Source of the DNA: Bifidobacterium apousia
Lineage (GTDB): Bacteria; Actinomycetota; Actinomycetes; Actinomycetales; Bifidobacteriaceae
Assembly: GCF_007559275.1 (NCBI RefSeq)
Contig: NZ_VMHK01000002.1
Span: 124,001-188,000, forward strand
Direction of reading: 5' to 3'
DNA length: 64,000 bases
The notes beneath the pieces are model-generated. The model was not told the DNA's origin, made no database searches, and was given only the letters and a program-made list of their open reading frames with translations. Positions 38,558 through 47,256 of the stretch are shown here, one piece after another; position 1 is the first letter of the stretch, and each line of letters opens with the position of its first letter. Made by a program: the position numbers and the translations under genes.

Positions 38558-39508
38558 TCAATTTGAAGGCTGGTCCACAGGTCTCGGATGGGTTTCCCTT
38601 GTATCCCAGCCCAGGTCCTCCAAGAGACGGCGGTCATGCTTATCCAGGGTAGGGCAGTCCAATCGGGCGATCAGGTCGGGACGGATCCGACTGGTTCGCT
38701 TGATGGCTTCATCGCGTCGAAACCGGTCCACCTTCCCGTGGTCACCGCTGGTCAGTATCGCGGGCACGGTCATGCCACGCCAGGTGGTGGGGCGTGTGTA
38801 CTGGCGATATTCCAGCAGCGGCTCATCACCTGTGTAAGATTCCTGCACGATGGATTCGGGATTGCCCATGAATCCGGGCAGAAGACGGGTGATCGCCTCC
38901 AGCATCACCGAAACGGCCACCTCGCCCCCATTGAGCACATAGTCGCCGATGGAGTACTCCCGGACGTCGACCCCCTGATTCCGGTAGTAGTCGGGGATGC
39001 GTGCGTCATAGCCTTCGTAACGGCCGCAGCCGAATATCAGCCTCTTCGCCCGTGACAGCGCGGTCGCATCGGCCTGGGTGAACAGGGGTGCGGATGGGTT
39101 GGGGAAGATCAGGACTGGACCGGCCGCACCAGCCTTGTAGCTGTCTGCCGGTGAATCGGCCTCGGCTGCTGTGCCATCGCTTTTCTCGCCGGACCTCTTC
39201 ATCGCTTCTTTTTGTCCATTAACATCAGCGGTGTTGGCTGTCTGGCCCGAAGGCGGTTGTTGCTGAGTCGGTCCATCTGGCATGCCCAGCAGATCGTCCA
39301 GGCACTGACCCCAAACTTCGGGTTTCATGACCATACCTGCTCCGCCGCCAACCGGCGTATCGTCCACGGAATGGTGCACGTCATGGGTCCAGTCGCGCAG
39401 ATTGTGGGCGCGGATGGTTACCAGGCCTTTTTCCTGGGCCTTGCCAAGCAGGCTGAGTCCAGTCACGTCAAAATACTCGGGGAAGACGGAGACGATATCG
39501 ATTTGCAT
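38558..39508 (-). CDS. trmD: tRNA (guanine37-N1)-methyltransferase, with inserted linker
   Basis: TrmD methylates G37 of tRNAs with a G at position 36. The trefoil-knot SAM site is visible in LIFGCGRYEGYD and IGDYVLNGGEVAV. The protein is 316 residues against about 250, owing to a low-complexity insert at residues about 77-128 (TQQQPPSGQTANTAD then Lys/Glu/Ser-rich) in the loop before PVLIFPNPSAP. It is separated here from rpsP-khpA-rimM, with which it usually clusters. The start ATG 39508 fits the conserved MQIDIVSVFPE beginning. Confidence 0.95.
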   Translation of the reverse strand: MQIDIVSVFPEYFDVTGLSLLGKAQEKGLVTIRAHNLRDWTHDVHHSVDDTPVGGGAGMVMKPEVWGQCLDDLLGMPDGPTQQQPPSGQTANTADVNGQKEAMKRSGEKSDGTAAEADSPADSYKAGAAGPVLIFPNPSAPLFTQADATALSRAKRLIFGCGRYEGYDARIPDYYRNQGVDVREYSIGDYVLNGGEVAVSVMLEAITRLLPGFMGNPESIVQESYTGDEPLLEYRQYTRPTTWRGMTVPAILTSGDHGKVDRFRRDEAIKRTSRIRPDLIARLDCPTLDKHDRRLLEDLGWDTRETHPRPVDQPSN

Positions 39509-39789
39509 GTCATCAACTCTACCCAAGCCTGTTTAGGTCCGAAGTGGACACGGATTGGTGCCTTTGCGGGTGCTACACTAGCTGGGTCTTCAAAAGTCGT
39601 GGAGGTGAACCGGCTCGCCGCAGCATGCGGCTGTCAGTCCGGCGCCACTTTGGGAGACGTCATCAACGCAGCCAGAGAGCTATAACCGTTGCGTAAACAG
39701 CAATGAGAGCGGCATCTGATGATGCCATGCCGTACGGATCCGTGGTGATGGCTATGCGAACAGTCTGATGCGTGAGGAGCGGACGGTCC

Positions 39790-41193
39790 ATGGTCGACCA
39801 TGTTGATAAGCGAACACAACTGCTGATTACCGGCACTGCCGGGCTCGCCTTCTGCGGGGTCCTTTTGGAGACCTCGCTCAATGTCACCTTTCCGGAGATG
39901 ACCCGGTACTTCAACACCGGGCTGGGCACGGTCCAATGGCTGACTACCGGCTATCTGCTGGTGGTGGCCTTGACGGTTCTGGCCGCTGCCTGGCTGGAGC
40001 ATTCATTCACCACCCGCGCATTGATTCTTGCCAGCGTGGGAATATTCCTGGGCAGCGACCTGATGTGCATCCTTGCTCCATGTTTTCCCCTCCTTATGGC
40101 GGGGCGCCTCCTGCAGGGCATCAGCACTGGTATCGTTCTTCCTCTGGTCTTTTCCCTGATCATGAAAAAGATACCTCTTCACATCCAGGGTCGTTACGTG
40201 GGCAGCGCCGGCATGGCGGTAGCCCTGGCGCCCTCACTTGGGCCGACCTTTGGTGGAGCCGTTATCCAGGCCTTATCCTGGCGGGCCATCTTTCTGATCG
40301 TGCTGCCCATCGAGCTGGTCTTCGGGCTCATCGCCCTCATCTCTGTAGACAGGGAGAGCGCCCATGTCGGCCCCTTCGCCTGGCTTCAGTTCCTTCTTCT
40401 GGGTACGTTCCTGACCGGTCTGACCCTGTGTCTGAGCACCTTGGATGTGCACGGTCCTATCACCTGGCTGTCCATGTTCGTCGGCGTTTTGGCCCTGGTC
40501 GCAGGGGTTTGGATCCTTGGGCATCAGCGCACCAGGCTGATCAACATTGCGGTCTTCCGCAACCGCACTTTCACCCTTGCTCTGATCCTCTACTTCCTGG
40601 TCCAATTCGTTCAGATTGGCCTGACGTTCATCCTGCCCAATATGGCCCAGTCCGTCCTAGGGGAGACCTCCACCGTGGCCGGCCTCTTGCTGCTGCCGGG
40701 GAGCCTGCTCTCAGCCCTCTGCCAGCCCATCACAGGCGGTTATCTGGACGGTCATGGCCTGCGTGAACTGCTCGCTGTGGGAAGCACGGCCTTCATCCTC
40801 TCCGCCTTAGGCTTCATGATCCTCAGTCGGCGCTTGTCTGTCCCCCTGATGGTTCTTCTCTACGCCTGCTACATGGTCGGTCAGGCTTGCGTCTTCAACA
40901 ACCTGCTTACGGTCGGTCTGCAGCATATCCCTGCGAAACTGGTGCCTGACGGCAACGCCCTCTTCAACACCCTTCAGCAGTATTCAGGCGCGGCTTCGAC
41001 TGGGGTTTTGGCCGCCATCATCACTGGCGTGCCCAAGGCCAGAGGAATCCATGGCGGCCCTCAGGCCTTCCAGTTCGGAGCCGTCTGGGCTTTCGTTTTC
41101 GTCTTGCTCATCGTCCTGGGCATCCTTCTGGTGGCATGGTTCCTAGAGCGCAGCCTGGCCGGTCAGGATAGGGAAGAGGTTCAGGTTGTATGA
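39790..41193 (+). CDS. MFS drug exporter, DHA2 (EmrB/QacA) type
   Basis: This 467-residue membrane protein has about 12-14 helices. The DHA2 signature region is LLQGISTGIVLPLVFSLIM (motif C-like GPTFGGAVIQ follows). Family members export drugs or bile salts by proton antiport. ATG 39790 follows GAGGAG at 39774-39779. The substrate is unknown. Confidence 0.87.
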   Translation: MVDHVDKRTQLLITGTAGLAFCGVLLETSLNVTFPEMTRYFNTGLGTVQWLTTGYLLVVALTVLAAAWLEHSFTTRALILASVGIFLGSDLMCILAPCFPLLMAGRLLQGISTGIVLPLVFSLIMKKIPLHIQGRYVGSAGMAVALAPSLGPTFGGAVIQALSWRAIFLIVLPIELVFGLIALISVDRESAHVGPFAWLQFLLLGTFLTGLTLCLSTLDVHGPITWLSMFVGVLALVAGVWILGHQRTRLINIAVFRNRTFTLALILYFLVQFVQIGLTFILPNMAQSVLGETSTVAGLLLLPGSLLSALCQPITGGYLDGHGLRELLAVGSTAFILSALGFMILSRRLSVPLMVLLYACYMVGQACVFNNLLTVGLQHIPAKLVPDGNALFNTLQQYSGAASTGVLAAIITGVPKARGIHGGPQAFQFGAVWAFVFVLLIVLGILLVAWFLERSLAGQDREEVQVV

Positions 41194-41223
41194 CCGCTGA
41201 TTCCTTCTGGAAAGCCACCGGTG

Positions 41224-42240
41224 TCAATTCAGGAATGAGATGCCGACCCAGACGGCCCAGCCCAGTGCAAGGACCAGGTAGGGCCACCAGTGCATGCGGG
41301 TGATGGCCACGAACTCTCGGATGAAGGCAGTCGGCCAGTAGTAGCCCTTGGTGTGCGAACCGATGCCGTCGGCATTCAGCCCGACCTTGCTGGCGTATTC
41401 GCTGGCCCGGAAGACGTGGTAGTCGCTGGTGACCAGGGCCACCCGGTAATGCTCAGGCCCGGTGCCCGTCTCGTAGCGGTCATCGAGGATCTGCTTGGAG
41501 TAGCGCAGATTCTCCAGGGTTGTGGTCGATCTGTCCTCCATGATGATGGCCTCGGCTGGCACCCCGCAGGAGTTACGCAAATACTGAGCCATGGCCCTGG
41601 CCTCGCTGATGACCTCGTCCGGGCCTTGCCCGCCGGAGACCACGAAGCGCCCCAGGCGTCCCTGCCGCTTCCAGAGGTCTACAGCCTTGTCCAGCCGTCC
41701 GCGGAGCAGAGGGGTGGGTTCTTCGCCGCGCAGGCCGGCTCCGTGGATGATGATGTAGTCGTAGCGGCGCTTGCGGGGCAGCAGCCTGTACAAGCTGGAA
41801 TAGAGCAGCAGGGCCAGGAAGGAGAAGAAGAACCAGGTGGCTTCCAGGTCGATCAGCCCAGCCAGCTTCTGCAGCCATGAGGGGGCGCCAAACCCAGCCA
41901 GGAGGGGCGAAAGAATCATGTAGGCTACCACGGCCAGTGCCAGCAGTCCGGGCAGCAGGGTGGTCAGGGAAATCCCCTCATGCCGGATGACGATGACCGT
42001 GTTGGCCAGCAGGAAGGCGACCACCAGCAGGGGCGAGGCAATGAGCAGGATGACCAGGGGCAGAATCAGCCAGCGCATCCCAAACTGCAGAAGAAGCGCT
42101 CCGCCCAGGGTCAGCAGCAGGAGCAGGAACCAGATGGCATTGCGGAACTGCCGTGGCTCCTTGTGCAGGTCCCAGAGGAAGAGCAGGCCGAAGATGATGG
42201 CGGGTGCATAGAGCAGGAGGAGCTGCAGGTAGTTGGTCAT
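41224..42240 (-). CDS. YdcF/SanA-like DUF218 membrane protein
   Basis: The first 180 residues contain about five membrane helices. The DUF218 domain then has IIIHGAGLRGEEPTPLLRGRLDKAV, SGGQGPDEVISEA and VTSDYHVFRASEYA, as in YdcF and SanA, proteins linked to envelope integrity. A final membrane segment is predicted at the end. The start is ATG 42240 after GAAGGGGAA on the minus strand. Confidence 0.85.
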   Translation of the reverse strand: MTNYLQLLLLYAPAIIFGLLFLWDLHKEPRQFRNAIWFLLLLLTLGGALLLQFGMRWLILPLVILLIASPLLVVAFLLANTVIVIRHEGISLTTLLPGLLALAVVAYMILSPLLAGFGAPSWLQKLAGLIDLEATWFFFSFLALLLYSSLYRLLPRKRRYDYIIIHGAGLRGEEPTPLLRGRLDKAVDLWKRQGRLGRFVVSGGQGPDEVISEARAMAQYLRNSCGVPAEAIIMEDRSTTTLENLRYSKQILDDRYETGTGPEHYRVALVTSDYHVFRASEYASKVGLNADGIGSHTKGYYWPTAFIREFVAITRMHWWPYLVLALGWAVWVGISFLN

Positions 42241-42596
42241 GCCGTGATTCCCCTTCCCGAGGACGAACTGGCAGGGTTGTATTCCACTGTAGCGAATAGA
42301 TGAGCCGCCGCTCGTCCTTGACATGCCACCGCTTCCCAGCCTGCCGTGGTACCATATATGTGGTAAATCTCACACGTTCAAAAGCTGAGGGTGGGCGATT
42401 CCCGACGGTGCGAATTCCAAGTCGAGACCATGATAATGATGGGTCCTCTCAGGATTGCACATCGGTGCCTGCATGGGCGTGGTTGGTCGCAAGGCAGCGA
42501 TGCGTTGGGAGGATCAGGGGTTCAAGTGATGTTGGGTTCCTCCGCGCTCAGGAGATGGTTCGGACCTGGCGTACAAGGCTGTAGAGAGGTGTGGTA
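42241..42596. other. 356-bp gap upstream of lutABC
   Basis: No gene is supported. It must contain promoters for the YdcF-like gene and for lutABC. A paired TGGT/ACCA element lies at 42347-42365. I see no sure riboswitch. Confidence 0.45.
42347..42365. promoter_or_regulatory. Candidate GntR/FadR-like operator for lutABC
   Basis: TGGTACCA (42347-42354) overlaps TACCATATATGTGGTA (42350-42365), an imperfect palindrome with 2 mismatched pairs of 8. Lactate operons are often controlled by FadR-subfamily GntR repressors (LldR/LutR) that bind TGGT/ACCA half-sites. No regulator gene is adjacent, so the assignment is tentative. Confidence 0.35.
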
Positions 42597-43415
42597 ATGA
42601 AAGTAGTGATATTCTCCACCTGCGTGGTGGACCTCATGTTTCCGAACGTGGGGAAGGCCATGGTGGAAGTGTTGGAGCGGTTTGGCTGCGACACCTACCT
42701 TCCCAAGGAGCAGATCTGCTGCGCCCAGCCCACCTTCAACAGCGGGTATGTCAAGGAGAGCATGCAGGTCATGCGCAACGAGGTCGATGCCTTGCTGAGC
42801 GTGGATGCCGACTACATCGTGGGTCCAGCGGGCTCCTGCGTGAATATGCTCAAGGAGCTGCCCTTCCATCTCAAGAACGACCCGGTCTATGCCGCCAAGG
42901 CCCAGACCATGGCTGACAAGACCTATGAGTTCTCGCAGTTCCTCTATCGTGTGCTGGGTGTGCTGGATGCGGGCGCTGAGCTTGATACCGTGGCCACCTA
43001 CCACCGCTCCTGCCACATGACCCGGTTGCTGGGGGAGCGGACCAGTCCCTTCGTCCTGCTTGACCATGTCAAGGGCCTGACCATGATCCCCCTGCCCCAT
43101 ATCGAGAACTGCTGCGGATTCGGTGGCATGTTCTCCATGAAAGAGCCTGAGATCTCCAAGCAGATGGTGGATGAAAAGGTGAACGACGTGCTCAGCACCA
43201 ATGCCAGCGTCCTCATCTCCTGCGATCCGGGCTGCCTGATGAACATCGGCGGCCGATTCAACCGGCGTGGCGAGAAGATCACCATCATGCACCTGGCTGA
43301 GGTGCTCAATCACAACGTGGACATGAGCCGCGTCAAGTACGTGGAAGGCCGCTCTGCTGGCGATGGGGCTGTGGGTTCGGTCAGGGCTGCCAAGGAAGAG
43401 GGGGCTCTGGTATGA
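42597..43415 (+). CDS. lutA: Lactate utilization protein LutA, Fe-S
   Basis: LutA is the cysteine-rich-domain subunit of the LutABC complex that oxidises L-lactate to pyruvate. Two CCG-type domains are visible, with Cys in STCVVDL...CC and later SCHMTRL and ENCCGFGG. The 272-residue length is close to typical. ATG 42597 follows GAGAGGTG; GTG 42591 is less likely. It is the first gene of a three-gene operon with ATGA junctions. Confidence 0.92.
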   Translation: MKVVIFSTCVVDLMFPNVGKAMVEVLERFGCDTYLPKEQICCAQPTFNSGYVKESMQVMRNEVDALLSVDADYIVGPAGSCVNMLKELPFHLKNDPVYAAKAQTMADKTYEFSQFLYRVLGVLDAGAELDTVATYHRSCHMTRLLGERTSPFVLLDHVKGLTMIPLPHIENCCGFGGMFSMKEPEISKQMVDEKVNDVLSTNASVLISCDPGCLMNIGGRFNRRGEKITIMHLAEVLNHNVDMSRVKYVEGRSAGDGAVGSVRAAKEEGALV

Positions 43416-44917
43416 GCAGCATGGTCAATGGCAAGAAGGCCGCGCAGTATCTGCGGACCAGCAAGGCTCCCTTCCTGACCAGGGTCAAGGAGTCCGAGCA
43501 GGACAAATTCGCCCAGCAGGCCGTGGCCAAGGCCCAGGATGCGCAGTGGGTCAAGCGCGAGGCCGCCCGACAGGAATTGGGCAACTGGGAACAGTGGCGC
43601 GACCTGGGCGAGCAGATTCGCCAGCATGTCATCCGCTACCTGCCTGACTACCTGGAGGAGTTCTCCGACAACGTGGAGAAGCGCGGCGGCCATGTCTTCT
43701 TCGCCCAGACCGACGACGAGGCTGCCCAGTACATCAAGCAGATCGCCATCGAAAAGAAGGCCAAGCACGTCGTCAAGAGCAAGTCCATGGTGACCAGCGA
43801 GATCAACCTGGACCCCACGCTGATGACTGTGCCCGGCCTGGAGGTGCTGGAGACCGACCTGGCCGAGTTCATCCTGGAGGAGGACGACTGGGACCAGCCC
43901 ACACACCTGGTCTTCCCCGCCCTGCACAAGAACCGCGAGCAGGTTCGGCAGGTTTTCGAGAAGAAGCTGGGTTACAAGGGTGACAACGACCCCCAGCACA
44001 TGGCTCGCTTCTCGCGCAAGGTTCTGCGCAAACACTTCCTCGAGGCGGACATGGGCATCACCGGCTGCAACTTCGCCGTGGCTGACACGGGCATGATCAA
44101 CCTGGTGACCAACGAGGGCAACGCCGACCTGGCCATGTGCATCCCCAAGACCCAGGTGGTGGTCATGGGCATGGAGCGCCTGGTGCCGACCATGAAGGAG
44201 GCCGAGACCATGGACAACATGCTGGCCCGGTCCGCCGTCGGCCAGAAGCTGACCTCCTATTTGACCTACACTGCGCCGCGCACCGGCCAGGAGTCGGACG
44301 GACCGGACGATGTCTATGTGGTCATTCTGGACAACGGCCGCTCCAACGCCCTGGGGACGGTCTTCGAGCCCATCCTCCAGTGCATCCGCTGTGCCTCCTG
44401 CCTGAACGTCTGCCCCATCTACCGGCACATCGGCGGTCATGGCTACGGATCCATCTATCCGGGTCCTGTGGGCTCGGTGCTCTCGCCGGTATTGGATGGT
44501 GGCTACGACGACTTCGGGGACCTGCCCTACGCCTGCAGCCTGTGCGCAGCATGCACGGCCACCTGCCCGGTCAAGATCCCCCTGCATCAGCTCATGATCG
44601 AGCACCGGCGGATCATGATGGACGACCAGTCCCAGGCCAATCTGATCGACGACACGGTCATGAGGGTCATGGGTCTGGGCACCGGCCACTCCTCGCTCTT
44701 CCGCACTGCCCTAGGGGTGGATCACACCATGTTGACCCCCATATCCAAGAAGCAGCCGGAGACGGCCAAGAACCTTTTTGCCAGCGATCGGCACGTGGAA
44801 TGGATGCCCTTTGTCTTCGGCGGATGGACCAAGGTTCGTGATCTGCCGGATCCGCCTAAGCACGGGCAGAACTTCCGCAGTTGGTTCGCTCATCATAAGA
44901 AGGAGCAGCAGGCATGA
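43412..44917 (+). CDS. lutB: Lactate utilization protein LutB, Fe-S
   Basis: LutB is the LUD-domain ferredoxin-like subunit. Two 4Fe-4S motifs are visible, CIRCASCLNVCP and CSLCAACTATCP, which could carry electrons from lactate to quinone. The 501-residue length is normal. Its start overlaps the lutA stop (ATGA), and its stop overlaps lutC in the same way. Confidence 0.94.
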   Translation: MSSMVNGKKAAQYLRTSKAPFLTRVKESEQDKFAQQAVAKAQDAQWVKREAARQELGNWEQWRDLGEQIRQHVIRYLPDYLEEFSDNVEKRGGHVFFAQTDDEAAQYIKQIAIEKKAKHVVKSKSMVTSEINLDPTLMTVPGLEVLETDLAEFILEEDDWDQPTHLVFPALHKNREQVRQVFEKKLGYKGDNDPQHMARFSRKVLRKHFLEADMGITGCNFAVADTGMINLVTNEGNADLAMCIPKTQVVVMGMERLVPTMKEAETMDNMLARSAVGQKLTSYLTYTAPRTGQESDGPDDVYVVILDNGRSNALGTVFEPILQCIRCASCLNVCPIYRHIGGHGYGSIYPGPVGSVLSPVLDGGYDDFGDLPYACSLCAACTATCPVKIPLHQLMIEHRRIMMDDQSQANLIDDTVMRVMGLGTGHSSLFRTALGVDHTMLTPISKKQPETAKNLFASDRHVEWMPFVFGGWTKVRDLPDPPKHGQNFRSWFAHHKKEQQA

Positions 44918-45618
44918 CCGATCGTGAGGTATTCCTGGACTACCTGGCCAAGAAGAGCGGACGGCCCCGCCACCAGCTCAAGGACCACCCTCTGGTGCCG
45001 GTCAACGATCTGCCGGAGACCACCCTGTCAGGCCACACCCAGGACGAGCTGCTGGAGATCGCCCGGAAGAGCAGCGAGGCCGTCCATGTGGACTTCCGCA
45101 CCTGCACCAAGGCCGAGTTGCCCACCGCCCTGGACGAGTTCATCGATTCGCGCAAGGACGACAGCGATCATGTGATGCTGCCCACCTCCGACCTGTTTGC
45201 GGATTTCGGTCTGGAGGAGTGGAGGGACGGTCTGAACCCGCCCGCCACTTTCTGGAAGCCGGGAGCCAGCCGCGAGGAGAACATCAAGACCGCCGACGAG
45301 TCCGGCACAGCCATCGCCTTTGCAGATTTCCTGCTGGCCGAGTCCGGCACCATCACCGTGGCTACTACACCGGGTCAGGGTCGTGCCTTCCACTTCCTGC
45401 CAGTGCACTATCTGAGCATCATCCGCAAGTCCAAGATCCTGCCCCGAACCCGGCAGGCCATGGACTACTACGACCCGGCTCTGGTCTCGGGCGAGCTCAA
45501 GACCTCCAACATCAACTTCATCACGGGTCCCTCCAACACGGGCGACATCGAGATGGTGATCGTGGTGGGCGTACATGGCCCCCTGGATATGACATATCTG
45601 GTGGTTGAAGATATGTAG
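44914..45618 (+). CDS. lutC: Lactate utilization protein LutC
   Basis: LutC is the third subunit of the lactate oxidation complex, with a LUD domain of 234 residues. Conserved segments are IAFADFLLAESGTI, HYLSII and the C-terminal GPSNTGDIEMVIVVGVHGP. It starts in an ATGA overlap with lutB. A very strong hairpin follows. Confidence 0.93.
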   Translation: MTDREVFLDYLAKKSGRPRHQLKDHPLVPVNDLPETTLSGHTQDELLEIARKSSEAVHVDFRTCTKAELPTALDEFIDSRKDDSDHVMLPTSDLFADFGLEEWRDGLNPPATFWKPGASREENIKTADESGTAIAFADFLLAESGTITVATTPGQGRAFHFLPVHYLSIIRKSKILPRTRQAMDYYDPALVSGELKTSNINFITGPSNTGDIEMVIVVGVHGPLDMTYLVVEDM

Positions 45619-45654
45619 CTCTAATAACATTTCCTGCTTAGGCAGGCGCATTTC

Positions 45655-45710
45655 CCGTAAGTGGGGAGTCAGCGGCTCGAAGAAGGACGCTGACTCCCCA
45701 CTTACGGTTT
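45655..45710. terminator. 20-bp perfect stem between lutC and rimM
   Basis: Positions 45655-45674 pair without mismatch with 45688-45707 over a 13-nt loop, followed by TTT in the plus direction. It lies between convergent lutC and rimM and probably ends the lut transcript. Confidence 0.85.
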
Positions 45711-46315
45711 CAGCCCAGACCGGGCAGAAGCCCTCCAGGCGGATCGATGGCCACGTACCCGTTTTCAATGTCAACCTGGGGCACCAGGGCTTCGACGAAG
45801 GGTATCAGCCCTTCCGCATCGTCGTCGCCTTCTTCCGTGGTCATGCGGATCTGCAACTGCTGCTGGGCTATACCATCCAGCACGTCGCTGATGTGGCCGA
45901 CCGCTCGCCCGGACGGTTCACCCAGCGAGTTGCCCGGGGCCATGCGAACTTCGAGCCCGATCAGATCCTCGGGATACCAGGCATCCTCCTGCGCCAGCTC
46001 CTCGGCTGGATCAGCCTGGACATACAGTTCGAGGCCGTTCAGCGCTTCGGAGGCGTTCCTGTCTTCCACCCCTTTGAAGAGGACGATCCAACGCTGTTTG
46101 AAGCGGCGGGAGGAGACCACCGTAAAAACCTGTCCGTCCTCGGTCTGCAGCTGGGAGCCGGGGGCGAAGCGTCGCTCGGGCTCGTCGGTGTAGGCATATA
46201 CGTTGACCTCGCCCTTGAGTCCCTGGGCGCGGCCAATACGGCAGACCCTCAGCAACCTTCGCTGCTGAGGGTCCGGACCCTGCGGGTCGTGATTGGTGGA
46301 CCGGCTGGGGCTCAC
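45710..46315 (-). CDS. rimM: 16S rRNA maturation factor RimM
   Basis: RimM helps assemble the head of the 30S subunit and binds S19. The N-terminal RimM domain begins RVCRIGRAQGLKGEVNVYA, and the PRC-barrel follows after AWYPEDLIGLEV. Length is 201 residues from GTG 46315, with a polar N-terminal tail. The GTG overlaps the khpA stop as GTGA, implying coupling. Confidence 0.93.
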   Translation of the reverse strand: MSPSRSTNHDPQGPDPQQRRLLRVCRIGRAQGLKGEVNVYAYTDEPERRFAPGSQLQTEDGQVFTVVSSRRFKQRWIVLFKGVEDRNASEALNGLELYVQADPAEELAQEDAWYPEDLIGLEVRMAPGNSLGEPSGRAVGHISDVLDGIAQQQLQIRMTTEEGDDDAEGLIPFVEALVPQVDIENGYVAIDPPGGLLPGLG

Positions 46316-46545
46316 CGGCGCACGTCCATGATGTCGACGCGCACCTTATGGTCGGCCAGCGCCTGGATCACGGTGCGGATGGCATTGGCGGTCCTGCCGC
46401 CTCTGCCGATCACGCGGCCGATGTCCTCAGGGTTGACCCGCACCCGCAACAGCTCTCCGCGAGAGTTCTCGTGGGACTTGACCGACACGTCATCGGGAAA
46501 GTCCACGATGTTCCTGATCAGGTGCTCAACGGCCTGTGCAAGCAT
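46312..46545 (-). CDS. khpA: KH-domain RNA-binding protein
   Basis: This single KH domain of 77 residues carries the GxxG loop in VIGRGGRTANAIRTVI. KhpA-type proteins bind RNA and influence cell division in Gram-positives. It lies between rpsP and rimM, its usual place. The chosen ATG 46545 has GGAAGGA upstream. Confidence 0.92.
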   Translation of the reverse strand: MLAQAVEHLIRNIVDFPDDVSVKSHENSRGELLRVRVNPEDIGRVIGRGGRTANAIRTVIQALADHKVRVDIMDVRR

Positions 46546-46580
46546 GATAGCCGGTCCTTCCAATCCTCAGTAAATGTGCC

Positions 46581-47039
46581 TTACTCAGCTGCCTGCTCGG
46601 CCTGGGCGGCATCTGCCGACTCATCGGCCTTGGGGGCTTCCTTCTCCGCCTGGGCCTTGGCCTTGGCGTCAGCCTCGGACTTGGCAGCCTTGAGCTTCTG
46701 CGCTTCGTTCTGTGCCTGCTCGATGCGGGCCTGGGCGTCGATCTCGGCCTGCGGCACCTTAAGGGTGCCTTCCTTGCCGGGCAGATCCTTGAACTTCTGC
46801 CAGTCGCCGGTGATCTTCAGAAGGTTGAAGACAGGCTCGCTGGGCTGAGCGCCTACACCCAGCCAGTACTGGGCGCGCTCGGAGTCGATCTTGATTGAAG
46901 AGGGCTGGGTGTTGGGATCGTAGGTGCCGATCTCCTCGATGACCTTGCCATCGCGCTTCTTGCGGGAATCGACCACGACCACGCGGTAGAAGGGGTAGAA
47001 CTTCTTGCCCATTCTCTTCAGACGAATTCTGGTTGCCAA
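46581..47039 (-). CDS. rpsP: 30S ribosomal protein S16
   Basis: The ribosomal protein S16 core is [21 protein letters not shown]..., followed by a long Ala/Lys/Glu tail (total 152 residues against about 85-90 in E. coli), a feature of bifidobacterial S16. I place the start at TTG 47039, preceded by AAGGAG with a 7-nt spacer. khpA and rimM follow in the same operon. Confidence 0.95.
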   Translation of the reverse strand: MATRIRLKRMGKKFYPFYRVVVVDSRKKRDGKVIEEIGTYDPNTQPSSIKIDSERAQYWLGVGAQPSEPVFNLLKITGDWQKFKDLPGKEGTLKVPQAEIDAQARIEQAQNEAQKLKAAKSEADAKAKAQAEKEAPKADESADAAQAEQAAE

Positions 47040-47163
47040 AACGGCTCTCCTTGGTACTTGGTGTGCCCGGCGGCGTCTCCATGTGGGGCATGGTGGCGCT
47101 CCTGGCGTGTTCCTCACGGCCGTCGGAATGAGAGGGCTCCTCCGGACATGAATAACAGCAAAA

Positions 47164-47169
47164 GTATAC
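47164..47169 (-). promoter_or_regulatory. Candidate -10 element for rpsP
   Basis: TATACT on the minus strand lies about 125 bases upstream of the rpsP start and just after the preceding terminator. No good -35 is seen. Confidence 0.35.
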
Positions 47170-47181
47170 CTCAACCGTAGG

Positions 47182-47225
47182 ATTAAGGGTCTGCCGGGGC
47201 ATATGCCTCAACAGACCCTTAATCT
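47182..47225 (-). terminator. Terminator of the alpha-glucosidase gene
   Basis: GATTAAGGGTCTG (47182-47194) pairs perfectly with CAGACCCTTAATC (47213-47225). On the minus strand it lies 31 bases after the GH31 stop. Confidence 0.75.
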
Positions 47226-47256
47226 GGTTTTCCTCCAACCTGTGCTGACCTAAAGT

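Noticed and set aside
42385-42420. Possible FMN riboswitch core (GGGTG...ATTCCCGAC) before lutABC
   Set aside because: The resemblance is limited to a short stretch. The paired helices of the element are absent and lutABC is not a flavin gene.
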